Shown here: piece by piece, positions 43,700-57,360 of the stretch
Layout: each line of letters starts with the position of its first letter
How positions within the stretch are numbered: position 1 is the first letter of the stretch
Made by a program: the position numbers and the translations under genes
DNA from: Edaphochlamys debaryana
Lineage: Eukaryota; Chlorophyta; Chlorophyceae; Chlamydomonadales
Direction: 5' to 3'
NCBI GenBank assembly: GCA_016858145.1
Contig: JAEHOE010000057.1
Coordinates: 620,001 to 684,000 of the forward strand
DNA length: 64,000 bases
The notes under the pieces: generated by a model
The model's input: the letters and a program-made list of their open reading frames with translations, nothing else
Databases searched by the model: none
Told to the model about the DNA's origin: nothing

Positions 43700-46271
43700 C
43701 TAAGCACGGCCGGCGGCGGCCGCCGCCCCGGCGCTCACTGCCGCCGCCAGCTGCGCCCGCAGCCACTCGACCTCCTCCTTCTGCGCCGCCGATCGCTCCT
43801 TCTCCATGCACAGCTGCATCTCGAGCATCTGCACGCGGTACCGCTCCGCCGCCAGCGCCATCGACAGCGTCTTCTGCTCGGCGGCGGCGGGGCGCACGGC
43901 GGCGGCGGCGGCGGCAGGCGTGGCGGCGGCGGCGGGCAGCGGCGCGGACGCCAGGGTGCCGTGGGAGGCGCGGGTGGCGGCGGGGGCGGGGGGTGCGTCT
44001 GTGGAGACGGTGCCGAAGGCGGCGGCGAGGCAGCCGGAGCGGCGGAAGGGGGCGGGGACGGGCCTGGGCTCGAGGGGCACCGGCGGCGCCGCCGACGCCG
44101 GCAGCTGGCCGCCGTGCTGCAGGTGCGCCGCCAGCTCCTTGGAGCCGGCGGCGCGGAGCACCTCCAGCAGCCGCGTCGCCGCCGTCACGAGCTCCGGCGA
44201 CGCTGCCGCTGGCTTCACGGGCGCCGACGCCACGGCATCGGCGGCGGCGGCAGGGGCGGGAGCGGCGGCGGCTGGGGTGGCAGCGGCCATCGGCTGGGGA
44301 GCGGGCGCGGGGGCAGCAGCGGGCACGGGCGCGGGCGCGGGTGCGGGTGCGGGTACGAAGGCAGGCGTGGGCGCGGGCGGAGCCTCGGGGGCGTCAGTGA
44401 GGTCGATGGCCATGGGCGTGGCCTCGACAGCCGGCGGCGGCGGTGGTGGCGGCGGCGGCGGCGGAGCAGCCGTCGCTGCCTTTGGCGCCGCCGCCGTCGC
44501 CGCAGCAATGGTGCGCTGCGCGAGGCACTTGGCCGCCGCCGCCACCGCTCCCGGGTTGTGGCCTAGTGCGTGCGTCAGCACCGCCAGCAGCCGCCGCCGC
44601 TTGGCCTCGCGCTCCGCCGTCGCCGTCGCCGTCGCTGTCGCTGCCGGCGCCGACGCCGCCGACGCCGCGCCTGCCTGCGCCGCCGGCTGCGAGCTCGGCG
44701 CCGCCGTTGCCGTGTCCGCCTCCGCCTCCGTCGCCGGCGGCGGCGCCGACTCTGCCGTACGCTTGACGCCGCTTACTCGGCCGGCGGCGGCGCCGGAGGA
44801 GCCGCCGGAGGAAGCGGTTGAGCAGGCGGAGCAGGAGCGCGAGGCCGAGGGCGCGGACGAGACCATGGGCGGAGCTGAGAAGGCCGGGAAGGGGTCGTCG
44901 TCGACGCTGATGCTGGCGGTGGCGGCGGGGCGCGTGGAGGCGGCGGGGCAGGCCTGGGAGGCGGCGGCGCGGGCCGCCGCATCGGGCTGCTGCTGCTGGG
45001 GCGGGGACTGGGTCGGGAACGGGGTGGTCTTGGCGAAGAGCGTCCGGTAGGCGGGGTCTTGCGCGGGGTCGCGGTTGCAGGGGTTGGCGCTAAAGTCAGC
45101 CATCCAGGCGGCGGCTTGGTCGCGCTTGGCCTGAGGAGCGGAAAGGGTTGGAGAGGTGGCGGTCGTGTCAGGAGCGGGCATCGTCATCAGGTGGCTCGGG
45201 ACGTGACTTGCATGCTCAGAGTAGGCTGCGTCTCAAGAGAGGAGCACCGCATGGGCCTGCAACCCACCTGTACTGCAGCCGCCTTCCGTCGTACGGACTC
45301 GGCCCACGTGCCGACGGCCATGTGCCGCCGAGGGCGGCTGGCGCTGGGGCTGCAGGCGCCGCCGCCGGCGCCGGCCTCCGCCGCCTCCGCCGTCGGGGTG
45401 GCGGCGGCAGCGGCGGCGGCGGCGGCGGCAGGGGCGCGGGCGGCGGCCTCTAGCCGAGCGGCGTGCTGGTTCAGGTGCTGGATCTCCTGAAGAGGCGGAA
45501 AGGGGTTTGCGTAACAGCAGTGTGAGAGAGGGAAGAAGGTATTGATAGCCGGAAGAGGTATGTCCAGGCAGCACGGGGCGGCGGGTCACGTCGCAGGGGT
45601 GGGGTTGCGGTCATGTCACTGACACGACCCTGCAACCAGCCCAGTCGCATCACCCCGCAACCCCCAACTCATCCTGTCTAGCTCGGCGACTCGTCCAAAC
45701 GATCATTCGGTTGGCTCACCTGGTCCATCCGCTCAATGGCGTCACGGCAGTGGCGCAGCGTGGTCCGCGGCCACGTGGTGAGGCCCAGTCGCTGGCAAGC
45801 CGACACGAGCGCGCCGCCGGTCAGGCCGAGCACGGCGGCGGTGGTGCGATGGTCGAGCGTGAAGCCCTGAGTTGGGAGGATGGTGGTAGAACAGGGGCGA
45901 AAGGCGTGTTGAGGAGGGCGAGGGCGATGCTGGAAGACGAGGGGACTCGGCAGGTGGGTGGAACGGTGGTCGAGGCATTGACATGACCGGTCGGGAGAGG
46001 TGCGGGCGGCAGGCCCGGGTCGGCGGCTCCTGCAAGTCCTATGGAGTCAACTAGGCTTCGTCGCAAGTCCAGGGCGCACCTGCGAGGCGCGCTTCAAGCG
46101 CTCCAGCGTGATGCCACCCGACCGCGGCCACGCCGGGCTTGGGCTTGCCGCGGAGTGCGGAGAGGTAGACGCCTCCTCAGTCAGAGGCTGGGAGGCTACG
46201 CGGTGCGTGAGGGTGCGGTCGCATGCGTCGTCAAGGTGGAGGGGCGGAGCGAGGGCGGGGCCCATTTGCAT
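43700..46271 (-). CDS. RWP-RK-like transcription regulator with altered signature
   Basis: Four phase-0 exons are 46271-46080, 45866-45720, 45486-45268 and 45130-43700, 662 aa, with ATG at 46269-46271 and TAG at 43700-43702. Residues about 52-113, encoded by exons 1 and 2, align by eye with the RWP-RK domain: ITLERLKRAS, then TTAAVLGLTGGALVSACQRL, then GLTTWPRTTLRHC. The positions that give the family its name (RWPxRK) read TWPRTT here, so the basic RK pair is lost. The rest is Ala/Pro/Gln-rich and disordered. It has a basic patch EREAKRRRLL near the middle and a C-terminal predicted coiled coil (AAERYRVQMLEMQLCMEKER, then AAQKEEVEWLRAQLAAAV). Algal RWP-RK proteins include NIT2 and MID, regulators of nitrogen and sexual programmes; a specific role here cannot be assigned. 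Confidence 0.75.
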
Positions 46272-48590
46272 GTGTCTATCGCTATTGCCTTGAGGTATTG
46301 AAGGTATAATAATGGCTTGGAGGCGGCACGCATCGACTTATGTGCAGACCCCGAGTGTCGTGCGGGTCGCGTCGGCGCGCACCGCCCGACGGCGCTCATC
46401 ACAGCGCTCGGCACCCCCAGCTAGCACAGGACTAGTAAACCGGTGTGTCAAGGTACTAGCCCACGGGAGGTAGGCGCGCCCTGCGCAACTCGGCGGCACA
46501 CTGACGCGACCGCATGCCCACCCCGCGACGGGACATGCCCTGCAACCCCCGCAAGCACGAGAGCACCTCGCGACCCACGACGCGCACCAGCCAAGCAAAA
46601 CACTATCCCAGAGCCTTTTCTCAGGAGCCGTCGTGCGCCGCAGTAGCGGTTCGTGCCAAGGGAGCAAGCCCCGGACATGCCCCGCCCCTGGACATGCCCC
46701 CAACAGTAACCACCGGACCCAGGCCCAGTCCTTCGGCCAAAGGCTGCGCTGCACTGCTGCCCGCTGGCCCGCCACCAAAGGCCTCAGCCCTCAGGTTCTC
46801 CATGTCAGAGTAGTTGAACTTGGTATCCAAATGCAGTGCCGTGCGTTGCAGGCAAGCTCATGCCTGGCCCAGTTACAGGGCCGTGACACTACGGCTTCTA
46901 GGCTGCCACCTGAAGGGCTTGCAGCCCTGTTGCGGCGAGTTGCGGTGGCCACGGACCTGGCCCCCATCCCTCAGTCCCCTCCCCACCCAGCGCCCGCCTG
47001 GTGCGCGGCTACTACACCTATGCAATGCGGTTTCCTGCCACGACGTTCTCGTTAAAGCCCCACCCAGCGGCCCGGCAGCCCGGCAGTTGTGTTACAGGGC
47101 CGTTCAGGGCCGTTACGGGGCCTGCACCAGCGCTGTTGTTTCTGAGGTCGCCCAGGAAGCGAGCTTGAGCGAGGCCTAGCGACGCAAGACGGTGCTTATA
47201 AGTGAAGAGAGCAAGCGACCCCTGGCACGAACCCCTGGCACGAACGAGTGTCAACCGTGAGAGAGAACCGTTGTGTGAGAATGTGAGTCACGACAAAACC
47301 GCTGCTGGTGTTGAAGTCATTCAGAAAGTGGGTTCTGAGCTTGAGGAAGGCAAGAACGGACCTCGTTGCGGACGACGTGCCGCGTCGTGCCGCGTGGTCC
47401 CGCCGGGATGTACTCGCCGTTCGCATCTCCCGCCTGGATGCCTTAGGCTTCTGTCGTGTTGTTAAACTGGTACGCTGAAGACATCTTCGCCAGTCGCGGC
47501 CTGTGAGGCGTCACGACCTCCTGCGACCTCCGACCCCCTGAACGGGCAGCCGCAATACGCGGCCAGCTCCGGCCCTAGGTCGGGTAAATGCATGGTTACG
47601 TCCTTGTTTAGAGGTCTACTCGCCTCGCGCTTGGTCCGTTGACACGCAGTCGCTCCCCTTCCCCCCGAACAGGCCCGAACCCCCCGAGTACGTTCCATAC
47701 GGTCCACCAACAAGCGACGCACACTGACGAGTTTTAACGGGGTACCTCTGTGTCGACAGCAGCCCGGGGCAGGGAGGGTTCGCAGTCCGCGGGGGCGCGA
47801 CCCAGGAGCCGCGACAGGGGCGCGTAACGAGTCCGCCGCCGCCGCTGGCCCCTGCTCTGAGCTGCTCTGGGACTTCGGCTGCATGCAGTCGTCCCCAGCC
47901 GTCCAGCAGCCATTGGCACCGACCGGCCCGAGAGACTCCAGCCGTGCACTTTATGCATCGCGCCCGCCGCGGTTTAGTCCAAGGTGGATCCGTCAAGCCG
48001 TTGCTGTTATGTCTGCATCGATGTTGTCATATAGCGATGGCCGATGCATAAGTCGTCAAAGTTGCGTCTCCACGCACACTGCTGCACCTACCTTGCCGAC
48101 CCCCCAAACACGTACCCCCCGAGAAACTTCGCTACGAGCAGCGTTTTAGCTCTTAGAGGCGCCTTTAAACTATGCGAGACGCCGCTACTATGCTAGGTAG
48201 GTGCCAGCACTGTGTCAGGGGGCCCGCGCGAAGCCTGTGACCTCGCCCATCACGGCGTCGCCATGCCATCAATCAAAGCGGACGCACTGGCCGCGGATCT
48301 TCCTGTGGCTGTGGAGCCTGCATCCTTGCTTCTCGTGATCTAGGCCGCCCAAGCCACTCCTGCTGTCAGCGCCTGGCTTTTTGAGGTCGAACCGTTGGGA
48401 TGCTCATGGCGCGTGTCCGCCCCTTTGGTCAGGCGGCCGCTCTGCCTATACTTCTACCAGCCCATGTTGATCGAAGCATGCTTACATCGTGACTCCGGTC
48501 GATCGGCTGTCACGGCCGAGCTCGGCTTAACCCCCCGGCCTCCCCCGCCCGCTGTCGGTGTACACCTTGCTCGCCCCAGAAGCTTGCGGC
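46272..48590. other. Divergent intergenic region
   Basis: These 2.3 kb separate the 5' ends of the RWP-RK-like gene and the ABCC transporter and must hold both promoters. Open frames here have poor codon bias. The sequence is less GC-rich than the flanking genes in places (for example 46290-46320 and 48000-48060). No RNA gene, transposon terminus or other signal was recognised. Confidence 0.4.
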
Positions 48591-51500
48591 ATGGCAAGCT
48601 CCACTCCCGGCTACTTAAAGCCAGGATTGTGGTCGAGGCTATCGTATAGCTTCACGGCTTCGCTGCTGGCGGCCTCCTCTGCGGGCAAGACGCCGGGCGA
48701 GAATGCCGCGCTTCACCTGGTACCGCCCGAGCTGGATGCCACAGAGCTGGCGGACACCTTCTTAGCGGCAGGCCAAATGCATGTAGATTCGGGGAAGGTA
48801 TGTGGAGGAGGCTGAGGGGGTGGAGATGGGGGCGAGGAGGCGGAGGGTTGGAGGGGAGTGCCAGGGCGTGCCGACGACCGACCGACCGATCGCAGGATGC
48901 CTGCGTTTGCCCCAAGCTGCTATCCTACCATAGACGCTCGTTCAAAACGCCCCGCGCGACCTATACTCAGCTTGCAGTAGCGAGCTGTCACTTGCCCCTG
49001 GCTTGACCACTTGCTTTAACTGGTATCACCTGTGCTAAAGAGCTCGCGCAACTGGCTGCAAGCAATATATCTGGCAGTCCGCCAGACAACGTCCGTGCTT
49101 TCCTGCCCATCCCAGCCCGGCAGCCCATGGACATCCGCTACCGCGAGGGTGTTGCTACGCCTGCATTGGCCTCTGCTGCTGTGGCATGGCGCCTTGACAG
49201 GCCTCGAGCTGGCGCGCAAGTGGGTCGAGAGCATTCGGCCGGGTGGCTGGGTCGCGGTCCAGCATGCCACGGCCTGCCCAACCCTGCCGGTTCCTCCTTC
49301 TCCTCCACTGCAGAGTCATCGCGGCCGTGCTGCTCCTCCACTTGATCCGCTGGCTGAACGACTACTCCAAGGGCGAGCCCGTGCCTGTGGCGTCCGGCTG
49401 GCTATGGGCGGGCCTGCTGGCCTTCAGCCTGGGCATCCGGCTGTTCCTGGGGAACGAATCCTTCTGGGCGGGCAGGCGCCTGGCCAACACCATGGTACCC
49501 CAGCTGGTCATTGCGATGTACCGCAAGGTGAGTGGTTTCAGGGACAAAGGGGTTCTGGCGTTCCGCAAGGTGGGAGGATCCAGGGGTTGAGGCTCGAGGG
49601 GTTCCTCATTTGAGGGCGAGCACGTGTCTGGCTAGGGCCATAGGCGTGACCCGGGGCAATTGCTCCGTGCGCCTGCCCTGACCCCTCACAATTGCTGGAC
49701 GTAAGTCCTTGAAGCTCTATCTGGTGAATGTTGACGCTCTCCTCAGGTTCTGCGGCTGCCCGCGTCCACCCTGGACAGCGACTCGTCCGGCAAGGTGCTC
49801 AATCTCATGACCGCGGACGCGCGGCGCTTCGAGTACGCCATCCACATGTGGCCGTACCTGTGGGCCGGCCCGCTACTCACCGTCGCCGTGCTGGTGCTGG
49901 TGAGGACAGACCTGTGGCGGTCCCCAATCTCACGTACATGTCGACTGGGGAGTAGGCGGCCTTCCTGCTACCACACCGAGCAGGACTGAAGCTGCGGTGT
50001 TGCCCGTCCCTCTCGCCCGCTCTTGTCCCCTGCAGATCTCACTTCAGCTGGACATCATTTCGGCGGTTGCGGGGCTGTCCGTCTACTGCCTGGTCATTCC
50101 CATCTCCAGTGCCCTGGCCAAGGCCGTGGCAAACGCCCGTCGCGTGGCCATACAGGTTAGCAGGGTTCCTGCCGCCTTCGGCTGCTTGTGGTTGTGCTCT
50201 ATCACTCGCTTGAGCCTGACCTTGCCGTACTGTGTTGCCGTAAAGCACACTGACACACGACTGCGCCTGGTGGGCGAGGCAGCGGACGGGGCGCTGGCGG
50301 TCAAGATGCTGGGCCGAGAGGTGGGACGAGCTGCACCAGACGAGCATTGGCCCGACCCACATCCCCAATGACCCATAGCATAGTAAGCGGCGTTGGGGAG
50401 CAGATGTTCGAAACCCGCCCGACCCACATCCCCAAACCCCTCAGGACTACGTTAAAGGGCGCGTGGAGGCGGCCCGCGCTGCCGAGGCGCGCGCCCTCCG
50501 CAGGACCAACCTGGTCCGCGGCATGCAGATGGTGCTCGAGTCGTGCATGATGCCTCTGGCCAGCCTCGTCACATTCCTGGTGTACGGGTGCGTGCGCCGG
50601 GGCGGGCCTCAGGCCGTGTCCGGACACTGCTCTTCCCGCCAGTGCCTGGTTGACGTTGCTCACCGGTGTTTCTCTCCCGGCTCAAGCTCTCCCGCCTCCA
50701 CCCGCCTGCATCCCCGCAGGGCCCGCTCCGGCTCTCTGGACCTGGCCACCGTGTACTACGTGCTTGCCCTCCTGGCGCTGCCCAAGTGGGGGCTGTGCAG
50801 CATGTTCTACCAGGGTGAGGCCAAGGGGCGGGGCTGGCCATTCAGCGCTCAATCGCTTCGAGTAGCCCGCAAACTGTCTGATGCACCTATTGATTATGAC
50901 GCCGCGGGCGTGCTGCTAGAGACTTGCGTCTGCCAGGTTGTGGACCCCGCTCCTATCCGTCCGTAGCAACTGGTGAATGCCATGGGCCCCCTGTTCCCCT
51001 CAGCTGTCAACGTGTTTGGGGAGATGGGCGTCATCATGGGCCGGGTTGACGCCTTCCTCCAGCTTCCCGAGGCGGAGCAGGCCGGCCCAACCCAGCAGCA
51101 ACCGTCCTTCGCCAGCGACGTAGCTGGGGGCAAAGCTGTGCCGGCGGGCACGGTCGCTCTGACCGGGGGCACCTACCGCTGGCCCCAGCCAGCCACAGAC
51201 GCTGCCAGTAGCGGCGCAGCGGCCAAGGACGGGGCAGGCAAGGGCCCCGCGCAGGCTGCTGCGCTATCGGGGGTGTGCTTCTCCGCGGCCCCCGGGCAGC
51301 TGGTGGGCGTGTGGGGCCCCTCGGGCGCGGGCAAGAGCTCGCTCCTGGCGGCCTTGCTGGGGGAGCTCAAGCCTGCAGCTCTTGAACCGTGCAGCGATGG
51401 GGACGCCTCGCAAGGCGGCGCTCAGGCTCACCGCCTGCTGGTGGGCAGCGTCGCCTACTATGCTCAGGTGAGGCATCCAAAGCTACGACAACCCTAGGTC

Positions 51501-54500
51501 CCGTCACTAGCTCTCGCGCCGCCGCCTCCTAACCCGCGTCGCGGCGTCACCCTCCCGCCCCTGGCCTTGCCCTCGCTCGCAGGAGCCGTGGATCATAGCC
51601 GGCACGCTGCGCGACAACATCCTGTTCGGCCGACCGTACGACGAGGTGTGGTACGGCAGAGTGCTGGCCGCGTGCTGCCTGGAGGACGACGTGGCCCGGC
51701 TCGTGGGCGGAGACCTGGCGCAGTTGGGCGAGCGAGGGGCCAACCTGTCGGGTGAGCGCCGGCTGTGCAGTGCTCATCGTGCCCGCCCCGCCCTCCTCTG
51801 TCTTCAGCATGCGCCCCCCTGTCCTCGTGTCGCGACCTCTGTGCCACCCGTCCCGTGTCACACGCCCTTCATCCGTACATGCCCCGCATGAGACCCTCAT
51901 CCACCCCACCCTTGCGACCACAGGCGGCCAGCGCGCCCGCGTCGCCCTGGCCCGCGCCTGCTACGGCCGCCCCGAGGTGGCCCTGCTGGACGACCCCCTC
52001 TCCGCCGTGGACCCCCGGGTGTGCCGGGACATCTTTGACCGCGTGCTGGGCCCCCGGGGCCTGCTGGCGGAGCTGGGCGCGACCCGCATCCTGGTCACCC
52101 ACCAGAGCCGCCTGCTGAGGAAGTGTGACCGCGTGCTGGTCCTGAGCGGCGGCTGTGCCCGGGCCTGGGGCACGTGGGCCGAGGCGGCGGCGGCGGTGGC
52201 GGTGCTGCAGCCTGGAGCCGGCGCTGATGGCTCGGACTGCGGAGAGGACCAAGGGAATATTGAGAGTGGTGAGCTGCTACATGGCGGCAAGTCGGCATTG
52301 ATTACGCGCAGCCCTGCTGACCTATAGTGTCTAACGGATCTGTGGCTTCGCTACATCGCAGCGGCGCTGGATCATGAGGTGCTCACAAGCCTGGAGGACA
52401 GCCTTCACGAGCCTGTCGAGTCGCCAGACGCGGTGTGCAAGCTTGGCGGTGCGTGGGCCCTGCAACAGGGTGGACGGTCGCTGGAACCTCGTACGGTACG
52501 CCGCTAGCCGCTCACGCTTTCTCCTTTCTTTGCTCGTGTGCAGTCGTGCTCGGGCCCCTGAGCACGGAGGGGACAGCCTTAGCAGAGCTGTCCCGCAGCC
52601 TCGATTCGCGCAGCAGCGTGCCGCAGATGGAAGGGGCGGCCGCGGCTTCGGAGGAGGAACTCCCGCCCGTGCCATCCCCGCCGCCCCTGCCGGACACGCC
52701 CCCCCTGCCCGCCACGCCCCCGCCACGCCGCGGCACCTGGTCCGGCGTGCCCGAGGTACGGCTCAGCCTCGCACCGGAAGCCGCCAGCCTGGAGCTGACT
52801 AAGGTGGTACGGCAACCTGCCCACGTGGCGTCGTCGCAGTCGGGCCGGCTGTGCGGCGGCCGGCGCATGCGCATCACGGTCGCTGTGCCCGGCTCGGCGC
52901 TGGACGAGCCCGCTCCGACGGCCAAGGCCGCTGTTAGCGGACACCTGGCCGTCGCTATTACAACGAGCAGCGGCCGCGAGAGCCGTGGCATCCCCAAGAG
53001 CAGCAGCGCGGGGTCCCTTCAGCGCCTGGCCCTAGCGCAGGGCTGGAGCGCCAAGCTGGCCTTCTCCCGGTTCAGGCAACCCGTCGACACAAGCAAGGTC
53101 CAGGCGCACCACGAGTCAGACATTGAAGCGCCAGACAGCAGCGCAGCAACGTCCCCCGCAGCTGCCGGCTCGCCCGTGTTCGCGCTCTCGCGGGCCCGCA
53201 CGCGCGCGCCCAGCCGCGGCTCGTCCTCCGCTCGCTTCCCGTCCAGCAACACCTTCCGAGTGTTCCGTCGGGGCACCTTCGGCCGAGCGGAGAGCGCCGT
53301 CAGCGACACTGGGCGTAGCACACACGGTGAGTTCCTTTGCACGAGTCAGCAGGGGTGGAATGCAGCTAGCGCCCGGGCACGGCCGTGCTTGAGCCCGACC
53401 CTTCACGTCCCTTGTCCTCCCCAGGCGGACCCGTCGCCGAGGAGCGTGCCACGGGCGGCGTGCCCTGGAGCGTGTACGGCACGTACTGCCGTACGCTGGG
53501 CGTGCCGCTGCTGGTGGCGGTTGGTCTGCTGATGGTCTGCTTCCACGGCACCAGCCTGGTCATGAGCTGGTGGCTGGGGCAGTGGGCCCGGGCCGATGGC
53601 GCCGACCAGCACGACTCCAGGTGCGCACGCATGAAGCCCCGACCGGGTGTCTTCGTATCCTGGCTTCATGCCGAGGTGGCCGTACCGTGTGTGCTTGCCG
53701 TACAGGTGGATGCTGGTGTACGGCCTGGTGACTGGCGCGATCATGCTTATGGCGGGGGCTGCGTGCGCGCTGTTCTTCGTGGCAGCCACGTCAGCGGCCA
53801 CCACCATCCACAACCGCATGCTGGCCAGGTCCGTGGGGGCGGGGCTCGTTGGGGTGGGCGTGCCGGCCAGGTTCTTGGGTGTGGGGATGGGCGCTGAAGG
53901 TGTGGCCGGGAAGGTGTGGCCGGGCTTCCTGCTATACCGGTACCTGACACGGCCCCATGTCGTTTCCCCCGCACCTGCCCGACGCAGCGTCATCCGTGCC
54001 CCGCTGTCCTTCTTCCACGCCAACCCCACGGGACGCATCGTCACCCGGTGAGGTCCGCAAGCTGCACTGCCGGCAGAGGCCCTAACCCCTGTTTAAGCCC
54101 TGTATAGGTTGTGCGCTTCCACTGACCTGCCCCCGCTTGGGCCCGCAGGTTCAGCAAGGACCAGGTCCGCGTGGACGACCAGCTTCCGCTCAGCTTCTTC
54201 GACACGTGCCAGGTTGTCGTACAGGTGCTCGCCACCTTAGTCATGGTGGCCATCGTGCTGCCCGTCATCCTGGCCATGGTGCCGCCGCTGGCCATCGGGG
54301 TCTACGTCATCAGGTGCGAGGGGCCTCGCTCTCATTTTGCTCGGAGTGTCCAGGGCTACCGGTCGTCCTAGGCCCTTCTGCAACCAAGCTTCGCCAACTG
54401 CGTTGGGCAGCGAGCACAACCCGTCCCTTCTGGGTCCCTTGACGCCAAACCTGAGTTTAGGGTCATCTGGTTGCCACCTCCTTCTGCTGTCAATCTCTGC

Positions 54501-57360
54501 AGGGCCCCCAGCACGCGGCGTCTGCCCCGACTGAGCCTTATCTGAGCCCGTCTGCCTGTCCCGCTGTCCGCCGCAGGGCCCGCTACATCGTCGGCGCAGT
54601 GGACGTCGAGCGGCTCGAGGCCGTCACGTGGTCGCCCGTGGCCGCCGAGGTGTCGAACGCGATCCAGGTGAGTCAGCAGTTCGTACAGCCCATGCAAGCT
54701 GCCGTACCGGGCCAACCAACCGAGAGCCCCGGCCGGCCGGCACCCGTGCAGGGCCTGACCACCATCCACGCGTACCGCGCGCACGGCCTGTTCGCCGCCA
54801 AGCTGGACGATCTGATGCGGCGGCACGTCAGCTGGTACTTCTGCAGAGTGGTGCACCGGAGGTGCGGCCGGGGCTCTTTTCCCTCACTGCCTCAGGCAGG
54901 GCCGTCTTGCGGCGCTTGTTCGACATCACCTCGCTCGCCTGTCCCTCCTCGTCACTTGCACTCCCTGCCCTCTCTTACATGTCACCACCCTGCCCCCCCT
55001 CCCGGCCCCCGCTCCGCCCCGCAGCTGGCTGGGCTTCCGCCTGGACGCGCTGAGCACCGCCGTGGCGGTGGCGGCGGTGCTGCTGAGCGTGGCCATGCGC
55101 AGCGGCGTCAACACAGCGGTGAGGGCTGAGAGGGGGGGGGTAGTGAATTAATAGTTGTGCCGCTCTAGCCCTCTGATTGCTGTTTGGCCTGTTTGGCGGG
55201 GCTCGCCGAGCCAAGCAGCAGGGGGCCAACAAGGCAACTAAGCAAGCAACGCGTCACGGGCGCCATCATGCACGTCGTTCATGCGTCGACCCTATGCTGC
55301 CATGGCCCGCAATGACGCCCCCTGCCCCGCCCCCGCCTGCCGCTCAGGTGCTGGCTCTGGCGCTGACCAATGTCATTGGGGTGGTGGAGCTGCTACAGTG
55401 GCTCACGCGCCAGGTGGGGCAGGGGCGGGCGGGCGCAGGGTCAGACACGGGCAAGAGCTGGCGGTTGCAGAGGCAGGCAGGGGCGGGAAAGCTACAGCCG
55501 GATGGATGGACGGTCCTCACTCTGCTCTGTGCCACGAGGCGCCGCCGATCGCAAATAATTGCCTTGCTGCATGCCACTTGCCCTGCGCACGACCCCTGCA
55601 GACCTGCGAGATGGTGAGCCTTATGGCCAGCCTGCAGCGCATCCTGGAGTACGGCGCGCTGGAGCCGGAGGCGGAGGCGGACTGTGATGGGGCAGAGGCA
55701 GGCGCGACGGACGGGAGGGTCGCAGAGGGGAAGGCGACGGAGGCGGCCTTGGCGGCGGTGCCGGAGGGCTGGCCCCGCACCGGCGAACTGTGCTACGAGG
55801 ACGTCACGGCAGAGTACCGGCCAGGTGGGTGGGAGGTTGCATGCGTGGAGCTGGAGCATTGGGCTGGAGCAGTGGGAAATAGGGGCAGGGACCGGTCGAT
55901 GACGAAGTAGATGATGCCTCGAATACCGTAGATGGCTGAAGCCTCTGGAGTCGAGGTCAGAGGTCAAGATCCGCCTGCCTCCTCCCCCGCAGACCTTCCG
56001 CCCTGCCTGGTGGGCCTGAGCTTCCGCCTGGAAGCCGGCAGCAGCTGCGGCGTGGTGGGGCGCACGGGCAGCGGCAAGAGCAGCCTCATGCTGACGCTGT
56101 TCCGGCTCATCCGGGTGACCCACGGGGACATCCGCCTGGATAGCGTGGACGTGGCGGCGGTGCCCCGCGCGGCGCTGCGGCGGCACCTGGCGGTCATCCC
56201 GCAGGTGGGGGTGGTGGGGGCGGGGATGTGGGACGGGAGCTAGGCATGCAGGGCGGCCCATGGAGGGAGCTTGAGGGCAGGCGCCGGGCGGGGGTGTGGG
56301 ACGGGAGCTGGGCAGAAGGCTGGGCGGGATAGGTTCGCGACTTAGCGAGGTCTGGGCGGTGTTTCAAGCCCTAGGCAAGGAGTCTGGAAGAGATTGCCCA
56401 GGGCTTGGCAATGACTGGGCCGGGGCTGGCGTCCAGGTTAAGGCCGGCTCGTCCTCTCGGGCGCCGGCATCTGGGGACCTGGGGGAGTATTGCACACGAC
56501 CTAATCGCTGTTGGCCTCAACTGCCCCTCTGCCCTCCCGCCCCTTCCAGGACCCCGTTCTGTTCAGCGGCACGCTCCGCTCCAACCTGGACCCCTGCGGC
56601 TCCCTGCCCGACTCCCGGCTGTGGGAGGTGCTGGGGGCCGTGCAGCTGCGGGGGGCCGTGGCGGCGCTGCCGGGGGGCCTGGACGCCGGAATCGCCCACG
56701 GGGGCGGCAACCTGTCGGTGGGGCAGCGGCAGCTCTTTAGCCTGGCGAGGGCGCTGCTGCAGGACGCAAAGGTGATCAGGGCGGTTGTGGGGTTGGCTTG
56801 GAGGGCCGTTGGGGGGCGGTTAGGCTAGGTGTGGACATGTGGTAAGGTTTTGGGCGAAGTGTGTAGGGCTGGCGGGGGCAAACACAGCAGCCCTGTCATA
56901 CCCTTGGTGGCCGACGCTCCAGCCTGCCCCCGGCCCCCGCCCCCAGGTCCTGGCACTGGACGAGGCGACCGCCAACGTGGACCACGCCACAGACGAGCTC
57001 ATCCAGGTGGGGGGCCTCGCAGGGAGGAGGGACTTGCAGCGGTGCAGCATCTTTACAACCAAGCTCCAAATTCGGTCTCGATCTCCATTTTACCTGCCCC
57101 ACTCTCCTCGCACATATACCCTCGCGCCCCTCAACCCTCAGCGCGCGGTCGACGGCTACGTGCGCGACGGCTGCGGCCGAGTGCTGGTCATGATCGCGCA
57201 CCGCATCGACACCGTCATGGCCGCGGACCGACTGCTGGTGCTGGCGGGCGGGGAGCTGGCGGAGAGCGGCCCGCCGGCGGAGCTGGCGGCGGCCGGGGGC
57301 GTGTTCAGCCGCATGGTAGAGGCAACGCAGCGCAGGGACGGCGGGGAGCGTGGGCGGTGA
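48591..57360 (+). CDS. ABC transporter, subfamily C (MRP type), complete
   Basis: There are 26 phase-consistent exons: 48591-48797, 49116-49219, 49314-49527, 49747-49899, 50036-50155, 50246-50320, 50445-50587, 50720-50814, 51004-51467, 51583-51751, 51924-52268, 52362-52448, 52544-53326, 53425-53620, 53706-53828, 53988-54047, 54149-54313, 54577-54667, 54752-54861, 55025-55118, 55348-55413, 55602-55824, 55993-56204, 56550-56771, 56947-57006 and 57142-57360. They sum to 4,800 nt, 1,599 aa. Order: TMD1; NBD1 with Walker [10 protein letters not shown] (K481), signature LSGGQ (580-584) and Walker B VALLDDP; a ~260-residue Ser/Pro linker; TMD2 starting [13 protein letters not shown]2 with Walker [10 protein letters not shown] (K1391), signature LSVGQ (1488-1492) and Walker B VLALDEA. 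The size and linker fit ABCC proteins, ATP-driven exporters of conjugates, often vacuolar. The substrate is unknown. Acceptors at 49116 and 50246 are weaker than the rest. Confidence 0.92.

Noticed and set aside
43806..45050. A 414-codon plus-strand frame opposite the RWP-RK-like gene
   Set aside because: It is an antisense shadow of Ala-rich coding sequence; the minus strand has consistent splice sites and a recognisable domain.
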